DNA of 64,000 nt from Pseudoalteromonas ruthenica (GTDB lineage: Bacteria > Pseudomonadota > Gammaproteobacteria > Enterobacterales > Alteromonadaceae): positions 1,488,001 to 1,552,000 of the forward strand of contig NZ_CP023396.1 in the NCBI RefSeq assembly GCF_008808095.1, in the 5' to 3' direction. Numbering within the stretch: the stretch's first letter is position 1; each line of letters opens with the position of its first letter. The position numbers and the translations under genes are program-made. The notes under the pieces are model-generated. The model was not told where the DNA came from. It ran no database searches and worked only from the letters and a program-made list of their open reading frames with translations. Positions 45,107-54,212 of this stretch are shown one piece after another.

Positions 45107-48100
45107 TTAACTCTCGGCGAGATAGTCATTAATTGCGTTCAACACCCGTTTTGCAGAAACCGGGTAAGGGGTTCCCAGCGTTTGCGCGAATAACGATACA
45201 CGTAGCTCTTGCTGCATCCAAAACAGCGCTTGCAAGGCCGGCGGCTGGGGCTCGCCTTTAGGGTGTTTGGCCAAACACTTATGGTACGCCTGCGCTACTT
45301 TATCCAGCTCAAGGGTACACAAGCGGTCGCGGTTAGGGTCCACCGGTAGTTTTTCCAAACGTTTATCTATGGCTTTCATATAACGGCATAAATCGGCCAT
45401 TTTATGCGCCCCATGATGGCTAACGAAGCCTTTAAAGACGAGGCTTTCCAATTGGCTTTTAATATCACCGTGAGCGGTGATCATGGTTAAGTCCACTTTA
45501 CCACGCATACGCTTATGGATACCGTGGGCCAAACTCAACACCTGCTCCACTTGCAAAGCGATCGCCACCACAGTGTCGCCCAGTTCGCCGCGAATAAACT
45601 CTTTGGCTTTATTAAACGCTTCGGCGTCTCGGATTTCCCCGCATTGCTCCAGAAGCTTATCAACCCCAGCGGCGATACAATCATCAATCAGCAATTGCAC
45701 TTTACCAAAGGGGTTAAAATACAAACCTAGTTTGGCTTTATTCGGTAAATTCTGCTGCAAATACTTAATTGGCGAAGGAATATTCAAAAGCACCATGCGT
45801 CGCAGACCCATCTGGTGCGCTGCAGATGCTTTGCTTGGTGAATCGAATAGCTCAATCGCCGTGCTGTCTTTTTTGTCGACCAAGGCAACAAAGGCTTTGA
45901 CCTCGTATTGGCCTTGTTTTTTCACATAGGACTGAGGTAAAGAGTCAAATTGCCATTCCACTAAGCCTTCGCGCTCAATGCCCTTATCCGCGACCTGCGA
46001 TAGGGTATTACTCACTTTATCCGCAAGTTGTGTTTTTAAGGCCTCTAAGTCATAACCACGGGCCACTAACTTACCCTTATCATCACGCACTTCAAACGCC
46101 ATGCGCAGGTGCTCATCCAAGGCGCTAGTATCAAAGTCCTCAGCGTCCACTTTGGCCCCGGTCATGCGAAATAGGCGCAGCGCCAGCGCCTCACGCAACG
46201 ACCCTTGCAGTGGCTCTACAGAGCTGAGCACCGCGTCCGCGTAATTCGGTGCCGGCACAAAGTTGCGACGTTGGGTTTTCGGTAATGATTTGATAAGAGC
46301 GCACACCAACTCATGGCGCAGCGCCGGAATATGCCAATCAAAACCTTCGCCGCTGACTTGGTTGAGCAGCGCCAAGGGAATTTGCACCGCCACCCCATCG
46401 ACGTCTTGCCCGGGTTCAAAGTTATATTGCAACGGCAGCACTAGGTTGCCTTGCATCCACACATCCGGGTAGTTATCCGCCGTGATCTCAGTGGCCCCGT
46501 GCTGCATCAGGTCTTCTTTGCGCATGAACAAAAAGCGTTTGTTGTGACGCTTTTGTTCTTTGTACCACTTCAAGAAGCTAACACGATTACATATATCACT
46601 AGGGATGTGCTGGTCATAGAAATCAAACAGCGCTTGCTCGTCCACTAAAATATCGCGTCGGCGTGCCTTGTTCTCTAAATCTTGAACTTCTTCGATAAGC
46701 TCACGGTTAACTTGCAAAAACGCTTCACTGGCGCCGAGCTCTTGCTCGACCAAGGCCGTGCGAATAAATATTTCTCGGCTAAGGGCCGGGTCAATTTTAT
46801 CGTACTGACTGCGCTTACGCGCCACGATAGTGAGGCCATACAGAGTTTGTTGTTCAAAGGCGATCACTGCGCCGGCTTTTTTCTGCCAGTGCGGTTCACT
46901 GTAACTGCGTTTCACCAAGTGCTGTGCTAGGGGCGCCAGCCAACTGACGTCAATTTTGGCATTGATGCGAGCATATAACTTGGAGGTTTCCACCAGCTCG
47001 GCAGACATCACCCACTTGGGGCGCTTTTTAAACAGGTTGGAGCCCGGGAAAATATGAAACTGACTATTGCGTGCGCCCTGATAAAACGCATTCTTTTCGT
47101 CTTTTTGGCCTATATGGCTGAGTAACCCGCTCAACAGCGCCTGATGTATCGCCTCATGTTCAGGCTCGTTGTTACTGTCCTTTAGGCCCATTTCGTTACA
47201 AATCGTCGTGACTTGATAAACAATATCTTGCCACTCACGAATACGCATATATGCCAGAAACTCTTTTTGGCATAACCTGCGGAATTGATTGTTGGTGAGC
47301 GCTTGCTGTTGCTGCTCCAAATAATGCCACAAATTCAAGAACGCGACGAAATCAGAATGCTCATCATCGAAGCGCGCATGCAGCTCATCGGCCTTGGCTT
47401 TTTTCTCTTGCGGGCGCTCTCTGGGATCTTGGATAGCTAACGCCGCCGCAATCACTATTACTTCACGCATTGCCCCCATGGAGACACTGCTGAGCACCAT
47501 CTTCGCTAACCGAGGGTCCAACGGCAAGCGCGCTAGGTCGCGCCCCAACTTAGTGAGCTTGGTCTGCCCCTTATATTTACTCGCTTGCACTGCTTCGAGC
47601 TCTTCAAGCAGGCGCACACCATCGTTGATGTTGCGGCTATCCGGCGGCTGTACAAAAGGGAATTGGCTAATATCACCAAGCCCCAAACCCAGCATTTGCA
47701 AAATGACCGACGCCAAGTTAGTACGTAGAATCTCTGGGTCAGTAAATTCTGGACGACCAAGAAAATCTTCTTCGCTGTATAAACGTATACACACCCCTGC
47801 TTCAACCCGGCCACACCGGCCCTTACGTTGATTGGCACTGGCTTGCGACACCGCCTCAATAGGTAGGCGCTGGACTTTAGTGCGGTAACTATAGCGGCTA
47901 ATACGCGCCGTACCCGGGTCTATGACATAGCGGATCCCAGGCACCGTCAGTGAGGTTTCGGCCACATTCGTGGCGAGCACAATACGGCGTTTATTACCGG
48001 GGTGGAATATGCGATTTTGTTCGGCATTGGATAATCGCGCATACAAAGGCAGCACTTCGGTATGCTTTAAGTTGCGCTTAGTCAAGGCATCGGCGGTATC

Positions 48101-49009
48101 CCGAATTTCACGCTCACCATTCATAAAAATCAAAATATCGCCAGGGCCTTCGCTGTAGAGCTCATCTACAGCATCAAAAATACCCTGCAATTGATCATTC
48201 TCATCTTGGTTGTCGTCACCGCCTTGTATCTCGGTTAAGGGCCGATAACGTACTTCAACGGGGTATGTACGCCCGGAGACTTCAATGATTGGGGCGTCAT
48301 TAAAGTGACGAGAAAAACGCTCTGGGTCGATGGTCGCTGAGGTGATAATTACTTTAAGATCCGGGCGCTTGGGTAGCAGGTTCTTTAAATAGCCGAGGAT
48401 AAAGTCGATGTTTAAACTGCGCTCGTGCGCCTCATCGATAATAATAGTGTCGTATTGATTCAAGTAGCGGTCGTTTTGTATCTCTGCAAGTAAGATACCG
48501 TCGGTCATTAGTTTAATGTAGCTGCGTTCACTGACCTGGTCGCTAAAGCGCATTTTAAAACCGACGGTTTCGCCGATTTCGCTATGGAGTTCTTCGGCAA
48601 TACGCGCTGCTACACTGCGAGCGGCTAATCGACGTGGTTGAGTGTGGCCAATCAAGCCCTCAACGCCACGGCCTAACTCTAAGCAAATCTTCGGCAGCTG
48701 AGTCGTCTTACCCGAACCGGTCTCACCGGCGACAATCACCACTTGGTGCTTCGCTATTGCCGCTTTTATGTCTTCACGTTTATCGCTAACCGGCAGGGCC
48801 GCTGGGAATTGCGGCTTTGGCAGTTGTTCAAGGCGTTGTGCGCGCTGGCTGATGCTGTGCTCTATCGCCTGCTCAATTTTGGCCAGTACGCTTTGTTGCT
48901 TCTCGGAGTCGGAAATCTTATCAGCGCCTTGCAGGCGCCTTTTTAATACAAACTGATCCTTTTTCAAACACTCAGAGAGTTTACCATACAACGGCTTGCT
49001 TGCTGACAC
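45107..49009 (-). CDS. hrpA: ATP-dependent RNA helicase HrpA (DEAH box)
   Basis: 1300 residues, the length of E. coli HrpA. Motif I GETGSGKTTQLPK (about 95-107), motif Ia TQPRRLAARSVA, motif II DEAHERS, motif III SATID, motif VI QRKGRCGR, then helicase-associated and OB-type domains and the long HrpA-specific C-terminal domain. It unwinds RNA and acts in mRNA processing and rescue of stalled ribosomes. Start ATG 49009. Monocistronic. Confidence 0.96.
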   Translation of the reverse strand: MSASKPLYGKLSECLKKDQFVLKRRLQGADKISDSEKQQSVLAKIEQAIEHSISQRAQRLEQLPKPQFPAALPVSDKREDIKAAIAKHQVVIVAGETGSGKTTQLPKICLELGRGVEGLIGHTQPRRLAARSVAARIAEELHSEIGETVGFKMRFSDQVSERSYIKLMTDGILLAEIQNDRYLNQYDTIIIDEAHERSLNIDFILGYLKNLLPKRPDLKVIITSATIDPERFSRHFNDAPIIEVSGRTYPVEVRYRPLTEIQGGDDNQDENDQLQGIFDAVDELYSEGPGDILIFMNGEREIRDTADALTKRNLKHTEVLPLYARLSNAEQNRIFHPGNKRRIVLATNVAETSLTVPGIRYVIDPGTARISRYSYRTKVQRLPIEAVSQASANQRKGRCGRVEAGVCIRLYSEEDFLGRPEFTDPEILRTNLASVILQMLGLGLGDISQFPFVQPPDSRNINDGVRLLEELEAVQASKYKGQTKLTKLGRDLARLPLDPRLAKMVLSSVSMGAMREVIVIAAALAIQDPRERPQEKKAKADELHARFDDEHSDFVAFLNLWHYLEQQQQALTNNQFRRLCQKEFLAYMRIREWQDIVYQVTTICNEMGLKDSNNEPEHEAIHQALLSGLLSHIGQKDEKNAFYQGARNSQFHIFPGSNLFKKRPKWVMSAELVETSKLYARINAKIDVSWLAPLAQHLVKRSYSEPHWQKKAGAVIAFEQQTLYGLTIVARKRSQYDKIDPALSREIFIRTALVEQELGASEAFLQVNRELIEEVQDLENKARRRDILVDEQALFDFYDQHIPSDICNRVSFLKWYKEQKRHNKRFLFMRKEDLMQHGATEITADNYPDVWMQGNLVLPLQYNFEPGQDVDGVAVQIPLALLNQVSGEGFDWHIPALRHELVCALIKSLPKTQRRNFVPAPNYADAVLSSVEPLQGSLREALALRLFRMTGAKVDAEDFDTSALDEHLRMAFEVRDDKGKLVARGYDLEALKTQLADKVSNTLSQVADKGIEREGLVEWQFDSLPQSYVKKQGQYEVKAFVALVDKKDSTAIELFDSPSKASAAHQMGLRRMVLLNIPSPIKYLQQNLPNKAKLGLYFNPFGKVQLLIDDCIAAGVDKLLEQCGEIRDAEAFNKAKEFIRGELGDTVVAIALQVEQVLSLAHGIHKRMRGKVDLTMITAHGDIKSQLESLVFKGFVSHHGAHKMADLCRYMKAIDKRLEKLPVDPNRDRLCTLELDKVAQAYHKCLAKHPKGEPQPPALQALFWMQQELRVSLFAQTLGTPYPVSAKRVLNAINDYLAES

Positions 49010-49141
49010 TCAGGCCCCTAATTAACGACTTAAAAATGGTCGCTAAGCTTAGCAAACTATGAGCGCCAAGTGTACCGGGTATTGAGCCCTGAATGCCGAT
49101 GGCTAGGCCTTTTTGGCTATTAATCAGAGCCTACAACAACA

Positions 49142-49570
49142 CTAAACAAATCGATGTCCGGACGTATAATTACAATGCAGATGCTTATCCAATGCCAGTA
49201 GGATGTGCGCGCGGGTGATAATCCCGAGTAACTTACCCTGTTCATCACATACCGGGTACATTTTCGGCTTATCAACTTTCATATTTTCGGCGAGTGTCAT
49301 CACACTCTCCTCTGGCGTCACGCACAGTGGCTCTTTGGTCATAACATCACCAACAACTGTATGTGCTTCATTTTGGTAAGTGGATGTCAACATATGTTGT
49401 AAGCAATCCTGCTCCGACACGAAACCGATGATGGTTCCGAGGTCGTCGACAACAGGTCCTCCGGTTTGGCCGCTTTGTAATAGCCTCTCCACAGCCGTTT
49501 CAATCGGCATAGTGGCTTTGAATTTTACTGGTCTATGGTTGTAATAATCAGCGACTTTGATTGATTGCAT
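49142..49570 (-). CDS. CBS-domain pair protein
   Basis: 142 residues from ATG 49570 (GGGGGTG upstream). Two CBS domains: KFKATMPIETAVERLLQSG then GPVVDDLGTIIGFVSEQDCL, and VTPEESVMTLAENM then YPVCDEQGKLLGIITRAHIL. Stand-alone CBS pairs bind adenosine nucleotides and regulate a partner. The target is unknown. Confidence 0.9.
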   Translation of the reverse strand: MQSIKVADYYNHRPVKFKATMPIETAVERLLQSGQTGGPVVDDLGTIIGFVSEQDCLQHMLTSTYQNEAHTVVGDVMTKEPLCVTPEESVMTLAENMKVDKPKMYPVCDEQGKLLGIITRAHILLALDKHLHCNYTSGHRFV

Positions 49571-49589
49571 AGGCACCCCCAAATAAGTA

Positions 49590-49620
49590 AACGCCAACAT
49601 AGCTAACTATAGTTGGCGTT
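49590..49620 (-). terminator. Hairpin after the isoaspartyl peptidase gene
   Basis: AACGCCAAC and its complement (9 bp, 13-nt loop) lie 29 bp after the stop codon, followed on the minus strand by a moderately T-rich stretch. It also sits just upstream of the CBS ribosome site, so attenuation is conceivable. Confidence 0.5.
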
Positions 49621-49648
49621 TACAAAATTGCTTATATCTTTGAAGGAT

Positions 49649-50677
49649 TTATTCGTCTTTAAAAATCGCTACATAGGTGTCACTGGTTGATGACTTGCTA
49701 GCGCGATACATACCTTTGGTATTAAACGGCATGCTGATGTTCCCTTTGCCATCAACAATGATGACTCCCCCGGTGCCACCAGCGTCAAACATGGGTCCAA
49801 AAATAACTTCTTTACCCGCCTGCGCTATGCTTTTTTGCTGATATTGCACACGTGCGCAAATGTCGCTCGCTACTTGATAACGGATGAAAAACTCACCGTG
49901 GCCGGTTGCTGAAACTGCACAAGACTCATTGTCGGCGAATGTACCCGCGCCGATGATCGGTGAATCACCAATACGACCAAAGCGCTTCGCCGTCATGCCT
50001 CCTGTTGATGTACCCGCTGCCATATTACCGTGTTTATCCAAAGCTACGGCGCCAACTGTACCCATTTTATAGGATGTTGGTAACGCTTGATGACGAGCTT
50101 GGTAGTCTTGACTAGCAGGCTTGGCTTTATCTAATTTTTGTTTTGCTTTGAGCAAGGCTTCATAACGATGCTCTGTATCAAAATAACTGTTATCAACCTT
50201 CTCCATCCCCTGCTGCTGAGCAAATGCTTCAGCCCCTGCACCGCTGAGCAGCACATGAACAGAGTCTGTCATTACCAACCGCGCCAAGTTAATAGGGTTT
50301 TTAATGTGCTTTACTCCAGCTACTGCACCAGCTTGGCGCGTACGTCCATCCATGATCGAGGCATCGAGCTCATGAGTGCCTTCATAGGTGTAAACGGCCC
50401 CCTTGCCGGCATTAAAATAAGGAGAATCTTCCAGTATGTTGATCGCCGCATTGACTGCATCTAGGCTTTCACCCCCTTGCGCTAATACTTGGTAGCCGGC
50501 TTCAACCGCCTGCTTGAGTTTATCGCGATAGGCTTTTTCTTGCTCCGCAGTGAAGCGGGCTTTTTCGATGGTGCCAGCACCACCATGGATAGCAATGGCA
50601 AAGGGTTCATCGTCAGCCATAGCAGGTTGCGCTGCTAAAGCACTCAGTGCTGCGAATGTATAAAGTATAGACTTCAT
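49649..50677 (-). CDS. iaaA: Isoaspartyl peptidase / L-asparaginase (Ntn hydrolase), exported
   Basis: 342 residues with a signal peptide (MKSILYTFAALSALAAQPAMA). Plant-type asparaginase family: IAIHGGAGTI near the mature N-terminus, NAGKGAVYTYEG, and the autocleavage site KMGTVGAVALD with Thr207 as nucleophile; GGMTAKRFGRIGDSPIIGAGT and TGHGE complete the site. The precursor splits into alpha and beta chains and removes isoaspartyl residues from dipeptides or hydrolyses asparagine, here in the periplasm. Start ATG 50677. It precedes no operon partner; the metzincin gene upstream has its own terminator. Confidence 0.9.
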   Translation of the reverse strand: MKSILYTFAALSALAAQPAMADDEPFAIAIHGGAGTIEKARFTAEQEKAYRDKLKQAVEAGYQVLAQGGESLDAVNAAINILEDSPYFNAGKGAVYTYEGTHELDASIMDGRTRQAGAVAGVKHIKNPINLARLVMTDSVHVLLSGAGAEAFAQQQGMEKVDNSYFDTEHRYEALLKAKQKLDKAKPASQDYQARHQALPTSYKMGTVGAVALDKHGNMAAGTSTGGMTAKRFGRIGDSPIIGAGTFADNESCAVSATGHGEFFIRYQVASDICARVQYQQKSIAQAGKEVIFGPMFDAGGTGGVIIVDGKGNISMPFNTKGMYRASKSSTSDTYVAIFKDE

Positions 50678-50777
50678 GAGGCTCTCCGTTTATGGCCTAA
50701 GGCTTTTGTTATTATTCGCCAAATACTATGGGCGCTTGGATAACGATTGGCAACCTGATGCGATTAACGGCAGTGAT

Positions 50778-50802
50778 AAAAAAGAGCACCACAGTGGTGC
50801 TC
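50778..50802 (-). terminator. Terminator of the metzincin gene
   Basis: GAGCACCAC palindrome around a central A, followed on the minus strand by six T (50778-50783), 17 bp after the stop codon. Confidence 0.85.
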
Positions 50803-50819
50803 CTCATTCAGGGGGAATA

Positions 50820-51563
50820 CTATTTAAAGTTGGCGATACTGTTTTTTGTTGCTTCCACGGTTTTCCAGGCATACGCTTGCCCAGTTATGCCGTAAGGCAG
50901 ACCGTTTACACTCCAGTTTGGATTGGCAAAGTAATCATATTGCGTGGCACTGCCAAATACATGTGGGTAGGCCATAATGCTGGCAAATTGATTATCAACG
51001 CCGTGACCCATGCCATCGACATACACACCGCCACTGGTATCGCCTTGTTTGCGTGAATGGGCCAAGCCTTGATTATGTCCTAGTTCATGAACAAAGGTGG
51101 TTGCTCCACAGTCCACTGCGGTAATGCTATACATGTTGTTTGAGGTAGAGGCATATAAGTTACCAGAAGCACTGCTGCCTTGGCCTACCCAAGCAATACC
51201 GCAGGTAATATAACCATTCGAGCCTGCCCCTTTACCTAGCACAGCCATCATATCGGCTCCCCAGCTATTACGCAGGTTTTGAACACTCGAAGCATTGGTC
51301 ACTGAGTTCAACCAACTGCTTGAGGGGCTGATACTGTAATTACCTAGGTTTTGCTGGCCAGCAACACGAAGCTGTAGATCAATACCGTTTTGACTGTAAA
51401 CCTGATTCGCAAAAGCAATCAACTGATTGATCTTTGTATTAATATTACCTGTAGCCGCTGCTGCTTCATCAGTATACAAAATACCAATATCAATCGTCGC
51501 TGCTTGCGCCATTGACGCACCCATAGCACTTGCAATAAGCGCTGATTTTACGAGTTTTTTCAT
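50820..51563 (-). CDS. Secreted metzincin zinc protease without its own propeptide
   Basis: 247 residues from ATG 51563 (AAGGGA site). A signal peptide (MKKLVKSALIASAMGASMAQ) leads directly into a catalytic domain that begins ATIDIGILYTDEA. The zinc motif HELGHNQGLAH (His159, Glu160, His163, His169) and the Met-turn SIMAYP (Met197) make it a metzincin, nearest to bacterial reprolysin-like (M12B-type) enzymes. Related secreted enzymes are normally made with an N-terminal pro-domain; none is present here. The gene 16 bp upstream encodes a protein resembling that pro-domain, so the zymogen appears to be split over two genes. Cysteine pairs (C121, C152) suggest a periplasmic or extracellular fold. 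Confidence 0.88.
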   Translation of the reverse strand: MKKLVKSALIASAMGASMAQAATIDIGILYTDEAAAATGNINTKINQLIAFANQVYSQNGIDLQLRVAGQQNLGNYSISPSSSWLNSVTNASSVQNLRNSWGADMMAVLGKGAGSNGYITCGIAWVGQGSSASGNLYASTSNNMYSITAVDCGATTFVHELGHNQGLAHSRKQGDTSGGVYVDGMGHGVDNQFASIMAYPHVFGSATQYDYFANPNWSVNGLPYGITGQAYAWKTVEATKNSIANFK

Positions 51564-51579
51564 TATTGTTCCCTTATTT

Positions 51580-52296
51580 TTAGTTAGTGGGGGTGGTTGT
51601 AAATTGAGGATTGAAATTTTCCGGGTTGGCGTCAGCTTGGTGACTACTTGCATGCACCTCTTGCTCTTGGTGCTGGCGATAAAGATCGCGTTTTGCCGCT
51701 ATCCATCCATGCTCGTTTTTTGATTCAAAAACATAATTGCCACTGGGTGCTGTCAGCTGACCATAGACGGCGTCTTTTCCAACAGTTAATACCGTGGTAT
51801 GAAAACGCCCCCCTGCCCCTGTTACCGCACCAAACACACTCCTATCGCCATTTTCAGCGACACTGACGTTATTTACTTCAGCAACAAAGCTCTCTTGAGT
51901 TTGCGGTATCATCAGTTCAAAAGTGTCACCGGCTTCAAGAGCACGCAACGCGCTCAGGTCAAATTCCACATAGGCTTCATTGCGTAAGTCTGTTGGGATC
52001 ACGCCCGCCTCTTGCAGCTTTGCTTGCGCGGTTTTCGATACCTTATTGACCGAGGCAACACCAAAGTCAGTAGGCTGATGCTTATCGTGCTTCGCTGGTG
52101 TCTTTAACAAAGGTTGGGGACTGCTTTTCGGTTCAGTGACCGCTTGTTTGTGTATTGATATTTGTGCAACAGGAGGTTGCTGCTCGGTTGTTTCGATTGT
52201 TGCGTTATGATGAGTGCTTGGGCCTTGCTGCCCAAGATAAATCCAAAGAAGTGCACCTGCACTCACGCTGATAAGCGCTAAAAATATCCACCGCAT
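51580..52296 (-). CDS. Membrane-anchored protein resembling a metalloprotease propeptide
   Basis: 238 residues from ATG 52296. An N-terminal signal anchor (RWIFLALISVSAGALLWIYL) is followed by a Gln/Pro/Lys-rich linker (about 25-90). A folded domain (about 100-210) carries VEFDLSALRALEAGDTFELMIP, ENGDRSVFGAVTG, TVLTVGKDAVYGQLTAPSGNYVFES. This pattern (an extended-strand domain ending in a 'davyG.l.ap.G.Y' segment) is what I know from N-terminal pro-regions of secreted bacterial metalloproteases. It ends 16 bp before the metzincin start, in the same operon. Inference: it acts in trans as chaperone or inhibitor of that protease at the inner membrane. An independent function cannot be excluded. 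Confidence 0.6.
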   Translation of the reverse strand: MRWIFLALISVSAGALLWIYLGQQGPSTHHNATIETTEQQPPVAQISIHKQAVTEPKSSPQPLLKTPAKHDKHQPTDFGVASVNKVSKTAQAKLQEAGVIPTDLRNEAYVEFDLSALRALEAGDTFELMIPQTQESFVAEVNNVSVAENGDRSVFGAVTGAGGRFHTTVLTVGKDAVYGQLTAPSGNYVFESKNEHGWIAAKRDLYRQHQEQEVHASSHQADANPENFNPQFTTTPTN

Positions 52297-52602
52297 GATA
52301 CGTTCCGTTATTAGTTATTTTGGAACGCAGAATAATCATACAAATATAAATTTTCAATTAACAAATGTTCAATAATCAAGCGCTAAATATTAAAATTTAA
52401 AAATAACCTATTATATACAATGGGTTATGACATTTACATAAGTTTACATTTAAATAACAAATATACCTATTTATGGTACTTATGCGTACTCATAAACTCC
52501 TTTTGCTAACGTCAAGGGGGAAGTGAATAAAGGTTCATCAGTTAGGTTCGATTGACAGAATTCAATCAAGTCTGACAGTCGCATTTGTGCCAATAGAGAA
52601 TG
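52297..52602. other. AT-rich promoter region plus a possible 34-codon frame
   Basis: 52300-52480 is very AT-rich and should hold the promoter of the propeptide-like/metzincin operon; it contains TTACATTTAAAT at 52444-52455, also seen upstream of the LasA-like gene. On the minus strand 52480-52584 a short frame (MRLSDLIEFCQSNLTDEPLF...) follows the attC-like core. It looks protein-like but is too short to call; it may be the remnant of a further cassette. Confidence 0.35.
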
Positions 52603-52660
52603 GTGAACGCCTAAGTGAAGCTGCTCTGCAAAGCATAATCGGCTTAAATGAGTTATTAGC
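52603..52660 (-). other. attC-like recombination site C (short, 59-base-element type)
   Basis: Read on the minus strand it begins GGCTAATAACTCATTTAAGC and ends GCTTCACTTAGGCGTTCAC, with the two ends imperfectly complementary. It resembles in length and order the attC of classical aadA cassettes (TAACAATTCATTCAAGCC...GCGTTAG). It lies 16 bp after the stop codon of the NTF2-like gene. Confidence 0.5.
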
Positions 52661-52676
52661 CAGCCAATGGCTGCTA

Positions 52677-53066
52677 CTAAGTACCGCAAAGATTGCTCTG
52701 TTCATTAGGTGAGAGAACTTGGCGCACTTTCATACTATCGTAGAAAGACTGGATTTCCTTGATCTTGCCATCCTCAACGCGAACCCAGTCGCAAGAAGGA
52801 ATAGCTCCTTGTGGGGTCAGGTTTTCAAACCAAATAGCGGCTTGATCATTAGTGGCAACAACCTCTTCTATTTTGAGACGTTGCACGCTCTTCCGGGCCA
52901 TGGGTTCTACGGTTTCAATATAATGTTCACGACCTGCAAGCCGCCCAAATGGGCTGGTGTGGACAAAGTCGGGGGTCAAGTGGTCCCTCAACCACTCGAT
53001 ATCCATTCTGATCCACGCTTCAATCCACCCTGTTGCAAGCTTAGCGCTCAGCTCTGTTTTGGTCAT
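52677..53066 (-). CDS. SnoaL-like (NTF2 superfamily) protein, cassette-borne
   Basis: 129 residues from ATG 53066 with AAGGAG 5 nt upstream. Compact NTF2/SnoaL fold pattern: WIEAWIRMDIEWLRDHLTPDFVHTSPFG, EHYIETVEPM, WVRVEDGKIKEIQSFYDS. Such proteins are small ligand-binding or isomerase-like enzymes; the substrate is not readable. It is the last of three small same-strand genes separated by attC-like sites, a typical cassette arrangement. Confidence 0.8.
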   Translation of the reverse strand: MTKTELSAKLATGWIEAWIRMDIEWLRDHLTPDFVHTSPFGRLAGREHYIETVEPMARKSVQRLKIEEVVATNDQAAIWFENLTPQGAIPSCDWVRVEDGKIKEIQSFYDSMKVRQVLSPNEQSNLCGT

Positions 53067-53094
53067 AAAGATCTCCTTCAGTCTAGCTTCGGCT

Positions 53095-53215
53095 GGCTAA
53101 CGCCGCATTAAGGGGTGAGCAACACCAACAAAATTCGCTGCAAACAACTTAAACACTAAAACCAACACCTAGTAAAAATGCCACGTATTGCGAATTACTC
53201 TTAAACAGTTTGTAT
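53095..53215 (-). other. attC-like recombination site A (long, Vibrio-repeat type)
   Basis: On the minus strand it begins CAAACTGTTTAAGAGTAATT, continues through GTGGCATTTTTACTAGGTG and TTTTAGTGTTTAAG, and ends TTGCTCACCCCTTAATGCGG then CGTTAG. This is the order and spacing I know from the ~120-bp repeats of Vibrio superintegrons. The left core is degenerate (TACAAA where TAACAAA is expected), so it may be inactive on that side. Confidence 0.75.
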
Positions 53216-53312
53216 GGATAATAACTCCATATTTTTATTCTTTTAAACCAGTTTAGGGTAATGTGGGAAGCGCCAAAAGCTTAAAAAGAGCTATTGACGC
53301 CATAGTCTCTTG

Positions 53313-53684
53313 TTAGTTTTCGAAGTTTTCATAAGTCCCAAGCCAATCTTTATGCTCAGGATATTTTTGCTTATAAGCCTTCAAGTCGGCTTTAGGAGCG
53401 TACTTAAAATACAAACCGAAATAATCAACTAAGTAATTTTCACCTTTACCCATTCGCCAAAACATATCTGTTGGGTGGAGATCAGGAAATTTAACCCATG
53501 GTGGTTCTGGTGGGTTACTTTTTAATTCATTCTCGTAACGTTCTTTGAGCATTCTTTCCCATGCGACTTTATGCTCAAGATACTTGTTCCATTGCTCGTC
53601 AGTTAAGTTCGCTGGCTTATCATTCGCCATTGTCGCAACTGATATAAAAATCAAATTAAAAAATAATACTCGAAACATACTCAT
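53313..53684 (-). CDS. Small exported hypothetical protein, cassette-borne
   Basis: 123 residues with a signal peptide (MSMFRVLFFNLIFISVATMA) and a charged, Trp/Tyr/Pro-rich mature part (PPEPPWVKFPDLHPTDMFWR). No cysteines and no recognised domain. Its TAA stop is part of CTAAC, and attC-like sites lie on both sides, so it is probably a mobile cassette gene. AT-richer than the neighbouring core genes. Confidence 0.75.
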   Translation of the reverse strand: MSMFRVLFFNLIFISVATMANDKPANLTDEQWNKYLEHKVAWERMLKERYENELKSNPPEPPWVKFPDLHPTDMFWRMGKGENYLVDYFGLYFKYAPKADLKAYKQKYPEHKDWLGTYENFEN

Positions 53685-53690
53685 AGAAAA

Positions 53691-53786
53691 CTAACGCCCT
53701 AATAATGGGCAAAAAATTGTTGGCTAAATTGTTGAGGAACGAAAACAGCCAACTGTTTTTTGTCCTTATTAATTAGCTTGTTATAA
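53691..53786 (-). other. attC-like recombination site B
   Basis: On the minus strand: TTATAAC at the left end, then AGGACAAAAAACAGTTGGCT, a loop region, AGCCAACAATTTTTTGCCC and CATTATTAGGGCGTTAG at the right end. The two arms are imperfect complements over nearly the full length, as required for a folded attC, and the left core contains the stop codon of the upstream gene. This form is typical of marine gammaproteobacterial cassettes. Confidence 0.82.
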
Positions 53787-54212
53787 AGCACGTACGGGAA
53801 AACCCTTTAAAATTTCATCTAGGTCTTCGATGATAGATTGGAGAAAGGTTTGATCAAACCCACTAGAGAATTTAAGCTCATTTCCAACACCAACACTGTC
53901 CATGCAATTTCCCTCTAATTCTATTCCACCTCTTCCATTCCCAACTAATTTGATTTCAAGTTGCCCCTCAAGGCTGTCAAATGTAGCTGTACCTTTTAAG
54001 CAAGAATAGAGTTTTTGTATTTCTTTAGAGAATTTAACGAAATCATAGGTTTGGAAACTGGCAGAAAATTTACCACTAAAGCTTCCGAATGAAACACTAA
54101 CAGAGCAAAGAAGCCAGTTATCATCAAAAGACTCGCCACTGGGAGAGTGTTGGTACTTTTCTACAGTGATCTCTACTTGTTCATTTGGAGAACAACCGAT
54201 GGGTAAACTCAT
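53781..54212 (-). CDS. Cassette-borne hypothetical protein (possibly WapI-type immunity family)
   Basis: 143 residues from ATG 54212. Mostly beta-strand pattern; the C-terminal half, GNGRGGIELEGNCMDSVGVGNELKFSSGFDQTFLQSIIEDLDEIL, follows a G-G-I-x-G ... N-x-L-x-F ... DQT-x-L pattern that I associate with the WapI-like immunity protein group, but with low certainty. No signal peptide, so cytoplasmic. The TAA stop lies inside the core of the following attC-like site, and 14-bp inverted copies of TTGTTATAAAGCAC flank the gene (53778-53791 and 54222-54235), as expected for core sites at both cassette ends. Confidence 0.75.
   Translation of the reverse strand: MSLPIGCSPNEQVEITVEKYQHSPSGESFDDNWLLCSVSVSFGSFSGKFSASFQTYDFVKFSKEIQKLYSCLKGTATFDSLEGQLEIKLVGNGRGGIELEGNCMDSVGVGNELKFSSGFDQTFLQSIIEDLDEILKGFPVRAL

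Noticed and set aside
52480..52689. A 69-codon minus-strand frame as a gene
   Set aside because: It overlaps the end of the SnoaL-like gene and runs through the attC-like site; only its last 34 codons look protein-like, too short to call.
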